From JAAYCI01 sp964370445 (GTDB taxonomy: Bacteria; Bacillota; Clostridia; Oscillospirales; Ruminococcaceae): a stretch of 10,534 nucleotides of DNA. Of this stretch, positions 7,070 through 10,534 are shown piece by piece (within the stretch, counting starts at the first letter, position 1; the number at the start of each line of letters is the position of its first letter). The notes under the pieces are model-generated. The model saw only the letters and a program-made list of their open reading frames with translations, was not told the DNA's origin and did no database searches. Both the position numbers and the translations under genes were made by a program. The stretch is from positions 1 to 10,534 of the forward strand of contig CAYJJK010000084.1 of NCBI GenBank assembly GCA_964370445.1. Reading direction: 5' to 3'.

Positions 7070-8401
7070 TTAAGCTTCCTCACATTCTATCGACTCGAAT
7101 TCAGGAACAAGCACATCGCGCACATCTACTTTGCCTGTGACTACCGAGGAAATAAGGCTTGTTTTGTATTCCGAAATGAGTTCTATTTCTTGTTCGGTTT
7201 CTTTTATAATAGTGTCAACTTTTCCAGTCATATTGGAGATATACGCAACGATTAGTTCTTGTTCTTTTAATGGTGGGATTCCTTGTACAAAAGTCTCTAT
7301 GAAATTTGAAGAAATCCGTTTTTGCCCAGCAGATCCAGTCATTTGTTCTTCACCCATTAGTCGAAAAAATTGTGTTTTTGTAACAAAATACAGGCATTGG
7401 GGCAAGATTTTTTCATTGGCTCGGATTGTGATGAGCTCTGTTGTTCCGTAACCAATTTCAGTTTCTAGTTTATCTAAACAAGCACCTTTTCCATTTTCAA
7501 AGCAAGGTGTGATTTTTGCAACCACAACATCATTTTTTGCAAAAGATGAGTATCCGCTTTTTACATCTTTATATTTACGTTTTTGCGAGCAATCAATCAC
7601 CCCGTCAGAGCTAATGTTTTCCATCGGCAAAAAAACAAGTTCATCATTGTCATTATATATTTTTGAGAAATGGGTTATAGATGCATTTACTTTGCAAAAA
7701 TGCTTTAATCTATTTATTTGCCAATGCTCCGGCACTTCTCCAAGCCATTCAATGCCGCTATCTTTCATGGGTACAGTATCGTCTAGGCCTTTGGTTACGG
7801 CTTTGTTTATCACAGCTTGCTTTTGTTCTTTTAGCAGTTCGATTTGTTTTTTCTTTGCCGTTACCAGTTTGTTTATTTTAGAAATTTGCCAGTCGAGGTA
7901 ACGGACAATTTGGTCTTGCTCCGGGCGTGGGGGAATGGGTAAAAGTATGGTTTTCATCTCGCTGTATCTTGTTGTCCACAAATCTGCCACGATTCCACGG
8001 CCATTTCTGTAATACTCTTCAACAAAATCATTGCTTTTCAATAGATAGTGGATGTACTGTTCGCTATTTTCTTCTCGTGGCTTCAAAACCACATTGATAA
8101 GAGAAACTGAACCTGTCAAAGAAGATACACCACTGGAACCTTTTCTATCCGAACGGCTATTGATGACAAAATCGCCCGTGCATACAAGTTTGCGATTGTC
8201 TCCATCATTAGACTTTGCAGCATTTTCTAATTGTGGCACAATTCCTTTTTTGGTAACAGAAAGTGGGGCATATTCTGTATCTGACACCTTTTCTCTTCTT
8301 TCCACAAACAAAGCGCCAATGCGTTCCAAGCGCCAATGCCCCGGCACTTCCTCAAGCCACGGAATCCCAGCCTTTTTATACTCCCCATAGGGCTTCAACA
8401 T
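7070..8401 (-). CDS. hsdS: Type I restriction-modification specificity subunit (HsdS), two target-recognition domains, 443 aa
   Basis: HsdS determines the bipartite DNA sequence that the complex methylates or restricts. The protein shows the expected two-fold internal repeat. Each half opens with a similar segment: AGIPWLEEVPGHWRLERIG (11-29) and SGIEWLGEVPEHWQINRL (215-232). Each recognition domain is followed by PP..EQ..I and a helical spacer: PIPPRPEQDQIVRYLDWQI (155-173) with its long Lys-rich helix, and GIPPLKEQELIVAYISNM (374-391). The two recognition domains, about 30-150 and 233-370, are unlike each other, as expected for different half-sites. The target cannot be read from sequence. 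The ATG (8399-8401) lies 4 bases after the hsdM stop, and its G-rich ribosome binding site (AGGGGGG, 8409-8415) is within the end of hsdM, so the two are translationally coupled. Length is typical and there is no truncation. Confidence 0.97.
   Translation of the reverse strand: MLKPYGEYKKAGIPWLEEVPGHWRLERIGALFVERREKVSDTEYAPLSVTKKGIVPQLENAAKSNDGDNRKLVCTGDFVINSRSDRKGSSGVSSLTGSVSLINVVLKPREENSEQYIHYLLKSNDFVEEYYRNGRGIVADLWTTRYSEMKTILLPIPPRPEQDQIVRYLDWQISKINKLVTAKKKQIELLKEQKQAVINKAVTKGLDDTVPMKDSGIEWLGEVPEHWQINRLKHFCKVNASITHFSKIYNDNDELVFLPMENISSDGVIDCSQKRKYKDVKSGYSSFAKNDVVVAKITPCFENGKGACLDKLETEIGYGTTELITIRANEKILPQCLYFVTKTQFFRLMGEEQMTGSAGQKRISSNFIETFVQGIPPLKEQELIVAYISNMTGKVDTIIKETEQEIELISEYKTSLISSVVTGKVDVRDVLVPEFESIECEEA
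7721..7747 (-). repeat. hsdS internal direct repeat, copy 2
   Basis: This 27-base segment matches 8333-8359 at 24 of 27 positions by hand comparison. It encodes the WLGEVPEHW part of the second half of HsdS. Repeats of this kind between the two halves of hsdS can support recombination that swaps recognition domains. Confidence 0.7.
8333..8359 (-). repeat. hsdS internal direct repeat, copy 1
   Basis: Partner of 7721-7747, in the same orientation and about 610 bases away. It encodes the WLEEVPGHW part of the first half of HsdS. The DNA is closer than the rest of the two halves, which are otherwise unalike. Confidence 0.7.
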
Positions 8402-8405
8402 CCCC

Positions 8406-10226
8406 TCACCCCCCTATAATCTCAGCAAGCAAACCCTCAGATTCCTTTTCAAGTGCTTTGATGTCGGCCACAATTTCTTCAATCGAGCGCAGCTGTATCG
8501 GCTTGTAAAAATACTTTGTAAAACTCAGCTCATAGCCTATCTGTGTTTTCTTTTCGTCCACCCAAGCACCCGGCGAAAACGGCAATACCTCGTTTTCCAT
8601 AAAGGCCTCAATACCGCCCTCGTAGGTAAACGGGATTTGCTCTGTGTCTGTTTTGTCTTTATCGGCTTTCACGTTCCCTTTTTTATCCAAAACAGGCTTG
8701 CCTTGTTCGTCCAGTTCCGGCTGTAAAACCGTCACCTTGTAATACCCAAATTCACTGTTTGGGAAAATCTTGCTATACTCATTTTCCTCAAAATTCATAT
8801 ACAAGTCTAAAATTTGTTTTCGCAACTGCGGTGTCAGCTCACAGTTCTTTTCGCCCAAATTCTTGCGCAAAGGGGATTTTAGGCCGGTTGCATCCACAAG
8901 TTGCACCTTGCCTTTGCGGTGGGCGCTTTTTTTGTTCGATAAAATCCAAATAAAGGTGCCGATGCCCGTGTTGTAAAACATCTTTTCCGGCAAGGCGATG
9001 ATGCATTCCAAAAGGTCGTTTTCGATGATATAGCGACGGGCATTGCTTTCCCCTTGGCCTGCATCCCCCGTGAATAAGGAAGAGCCGTTGTGCACTTCGG
9101 CAATGCGAGAGCCAAACGGCGTGTTTTCTTTCATCTTAGCAATGTTGTTCAGCATGAACAGCAGTTGCCCGTCACTCACGCGGGGAATCATCGAAAATTC
9201 CGGCTCGTCCCCAAAAGAGGTGACAAAGCGTGTGTCGCTGATGTCTTTTTTGCCGCCCAGCTTTTCGGCATCCGTTTTCCATGTTTTACCATAGGGCGGG
9301 TTAGACAGCATAAAATCAAATTGGTTGGAGGGGAAACCATCGTTTGAAAGCGTGGAACCAAACACAATGTGCTCGGCCTCTTCACCCTCGCCCTTTAAAA
9401 GCATATCCGCTTTTGTGATGGCGTAGGTCTCCGGGTTGATTTCCTGCCCAAACAAATGAATAGACACCTTCTTGTGATGACCGATCGCAAGTTGCTCCAG
9501 CCTGTCGTGGGCAACCGTGAGCATACCGCCAGTGCCGCTGGCACCGTCATACACAGAATAGGTCGTATCCATAATCAAATCGGCCACCGGCATAAAAATG
9601 CAATCGGCCATCAGCTCCACCACGTCACGTGGGGTAAAGTGTTCTCCGGCCTCTTCGTTGTTTTCTTCATTAAACCGCCGAATGAGCTCCTCAAAAATAA
9701 CGCCCATCGTGTGGTTATCCAGCCCCGGCACTTTCACTTCACCCATGTCGTTTAAAATGGGGAAGGGGCTTAGGTTGATGGTGGGGGAAACAAATTTTTC
9801 AATCACAGCGCCTAAAATATCGGCTTCTATCATGGTGTCCAGCTGGTTTCTAAACTTGAACTTCTCCAAAATTTCTTGCACATTGGGCGAAAATCCATCA
9901 AGGTAGGCCGTGAAATCTGCTTTTAGCTTTTGCTGCTGTGCCCTAGATGTCAAATCTCTGAGCTTGAATGCAGAGCTATTGCAAAACGATTGCCCCGCCG
10001 TTTTGCAAAGTGCCTCTGTTTGGTTTTGCACCCCGGCCTTTTCCAGCATTTCTTTGGTTTTCAAAACCTCTTCTTTGGTATCTTCCAGCACTGCATCCAA
10101 CCGGCGGATAACCACCATGGGCAAAATAACATCTCTGTATTTGCCGCGCACATATACATCGCGCAAGCAGTCATCGGCAATGCTCCATATAAAACTGACA
10201 ATTTGATTGTGGGTTTGGTTGTCCAT
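8406..10226 (-). CDS. hsdM: Type I restriction-modification DNA methyltransferase subunit (HsdM), 606 aa
   Basis: HsdM transfers a methyl group from S-adenosylmethionine to adenine N6 at the site chosen by HsdS and is also needed for restriction by HsdR. The N-terminal HsdM_N helical domain covers about 1-165 (IVSFIWSIADDCLRDVY, then ILPMVVIRRLDAVLE). The methyltransferase domain begins at GEHFTPRDVVELM (194-206). Motif I for cofactor binding is YDGASGTGGML (226-236), the variant common in HsdM. The catalytic motif IV is NPPY at 309-312 (LSNPPYGK). The C-terminus (about 540-606) carries SFTKYFYKPIQLR and a helix for contact with HsdS. Length is somewhat above the usual 500-550 residues, partly through a Lys/Asp-rich segment near 503-530. 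ATG 10224-10226 has AGAGGA at 10233-10238. It is the first gene of the operon and looks intact. Confidence 0.98.
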   Translation of the reverse strand: MDNQTHNQIVSFIWSIADDCLRDVYVRGKYRDVILPMVVIRRLDAVLEDTKEEVLKTKEMLEKAGVQNQTEALCKTAGQSFCNSSAFKLRDLTSRAQQQKLKADFTAYLDGFSPNVQEILEKFKFRNQLDTMIEADILGAVIEKFVSPTINLSPFPILNDMGEVKVPGLDNHTMGVIFEELIRRFNEENNEEAGEHFTPRDVVELMADCIFMPVADLIMDTTYSVYDGASGTGGMLTVAHDRLEQLAIGHHKKVSIHLFGQEINPETYAITKADMLLKGEGEEAEHIVFGSTLSNDGFPSNQFDFMLSNPPYGKTWKTDAEKLGGKKDISDTRFVTSFGDEPEFSMIPRVSDGQLLFMLNNIAKMKENTPFGSRIAEVHNGSSLFTGDAGQGESNARRYIIENDLLECIIALPEKMFYNTGIGTFIWILSNKKSAHRKGKVQLVDATGLKSPLRKNLGEKNCELTPQLRKQILDLYMNFEENEYSKIFPNSEFGYYKVTVLQPELDEQGKPVLDKKGNVKADKDKTDTEQIPFTYEGGIEAFMENEVLPFSPGAWVDEKKTQIGYELSFTKYFYKPIQLRSIEEIVADIKALEKESEGLLAEIIGG

Positions 10227-10232
10227 GGCGGT

Positions 10233-10238
10233 TCCTCT
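10233..10238 (-). promoter_or_regulatory. Ribosome binding site of hsdM
   Basis: AGAGGA on the minus strand lies 6 bases ahead of the hsdM ATG (10224-10226). It fixes this ATG as the start. The frame open on this strand from further upstream (to 10378) is in a different phase and lacks HsdM sequence. Confidence 0.7.
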
Positions 10239-10349
10239 TTTCGGTTAGCGGATTTAGTTTGTTTCGTTAGTACGATGTTTATGCAATACAATATAAGTCG
10301 TGGATATTTTTTAACAAATCCATTTTCTGACAAAAATTTTATTGCCTCT

Positions 10350-10378
10350 ATTATACTCCAAAGTGGGCCAAGGTACAA
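10350..10378 (-). promoter_or_regulatory. Predicted sigma-A-type promoter of the hsd operon
   Basis: On the minus strand, TTGTAC (10373-10378) is followed by a 17-base spacer and a perfect TATAAT (10350-10355). Transcription would start near 10343 and give a leader of roughly 115 bases before hsdM. The leader is AT-rich, and I see no strong hairpin, riboswitch or clear operator palindrome in it. This is the only good promoter noticed ahead of the operon, and it would serve hsdM, hsdS, the membrane gene and hsdR, perhaps also the accessory genes. Confidence 0.65.
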
Positions 10379-10477
10379 ACAAAAAATACGTTGTGTTGCG
10401 TTAAGGAAAAATATTTGTGTGGAATAACATTTTCTTTTCTGTAATGGTTTTACTTAAAGTGTTTCCTTCATTGCGTA

Positions 10478-10490
10478 GTTCATCATGAAC
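10478..10490. repeat. Short palindrome GTTCAT-C-ATGAAC
   Basis: Perfect 6-base inverted repeat around one central base, directly beside the GC-rich hairpin and about 100 bases upstream of the predicted hsd -35 box. It is too far upstream for a simple operator. It could be a protein-binding site or chance. Confidence 0.35.
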
Positions 10491-10527
10491 GAGGGGGCAG
10501 GCCAGCTTTAGGCAAGACTGCCCCCTT
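10491..10527. repeat. GC-rich hairpin at the right edge
   Basis: AGGGGGCAG (10492-10500) pairs with CTGCCCCCT (10518-10526), a 9-base-pair stem extendable by one G-T pair. Inside it GCC (10501-10503) can pair with GGC (10511-10513) around an AGCTTTA loop. No run of T follows on either strand, so it is not a classic intrinsic terminator. It could end a transcript coming from the right, mark the edge of a mobile element, or be part of an unseen upstream feature. The remainder of 10227-10534 holds the hsd promoter and AT-rich leader, with no gene I can support. Confidence 0.55.
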
Positions 10528-10534
10528 GTGAGGC

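Noticed and set aside
8226..8236. HsdM motif I reading DGASGTGG rather than DPACGTGG taken as a defect (residues 227-234)
   Set aside because: The DGASGTGG form is a known variant in Type I HsdM proteins, and the catalytic NPPY is intact. The range given here is only nominal; the codons lie near 9519-9548.
9930..10427. Plus-strand open frame of 165 codons across the start of hsdM and its promoter
   Set aside because: It is mostly antisense to the HsdM N-terminal domain, has no recognisable domain, and crosses the hsd promoter and leader. A shadow frame is the simplest explanation.
10491..10527. Rho-independent terminator
   Set aside because: The stem is strong but neither strand has the T-rich tract needed directly after it.

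Overview
The window is dominated by one block of minus-strand genes (about 380 to 10226) that reads as a restriction-modification and defence island in a Gram-positive, probably clostridial (Firmicutes), chromosome or mobile element. That host guess rests on AT-leaning DNA, strong AGGAGG-type ribosome binding sites, and the general look of the proteins. It is an inference, and no genus can be named from the sequence.

Layout in the direction of transcription (right to left). A 308-base leader region (10227-10534) holds a convincing sigma-A-type promoter (TTGTAC, 17 nt, TATAAT) and, at its outer edge, a GC-rich hairpin. The promoter should drive a complete Type I restriction-modification operon: hsdM (8406-10226), hsdS (7070-8401), an extra gene for a two-helix, cysteine-rich membrane protein (6176-7069), and hsdR (3224-6175). 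The extra gene lies exactly between hsdS and hsdR with no spacer on either side: the stop codon of each gene directly abuts the start codon of the next. Three accessory genes on the same strand follow: a DUF4041-type coiled-coil protein with a C-terminal T5orf172/GIY-YIG nuclease-like domain (1862-3160), an unknown protein with a C-terminal membrane helix (986-1768), and a small, largely helical unknown protein (380-910).

How the genes may work together. HsdM and HsdS would form the methyltransferase that marks a bipartite DNA target. HsdR would join them to form the ATP-driven translocating endonuclease that cuts unmethylated invading DNA. The intercalated membrane protein and the three downstream genes have no assigned role. 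Their position suggests accessory or back-up defence, for example membrane-acting abortive infection, but nothing in the sequence proves it.

Composition is mosaic. hsdM and hsdR are near 50% GC or higher in hand-counted samples, whereas the intercalated membrane gene falls to about 22% in one sampled line and the three downstream genes also look AT-rich. This fits modules of different origin.

The left edge (1-379) is different. It has short plus-strand open frames, one with a good ribosome binding site (88-237), followed by a short frame broken by an in-frame stop (230-397) that runs into the end of the minus-strand island. This looks like the flank of the locus that received the island. No tRNA, rRNA, CRISPR array, transposase, integrase or complete insertion sequence was seen.
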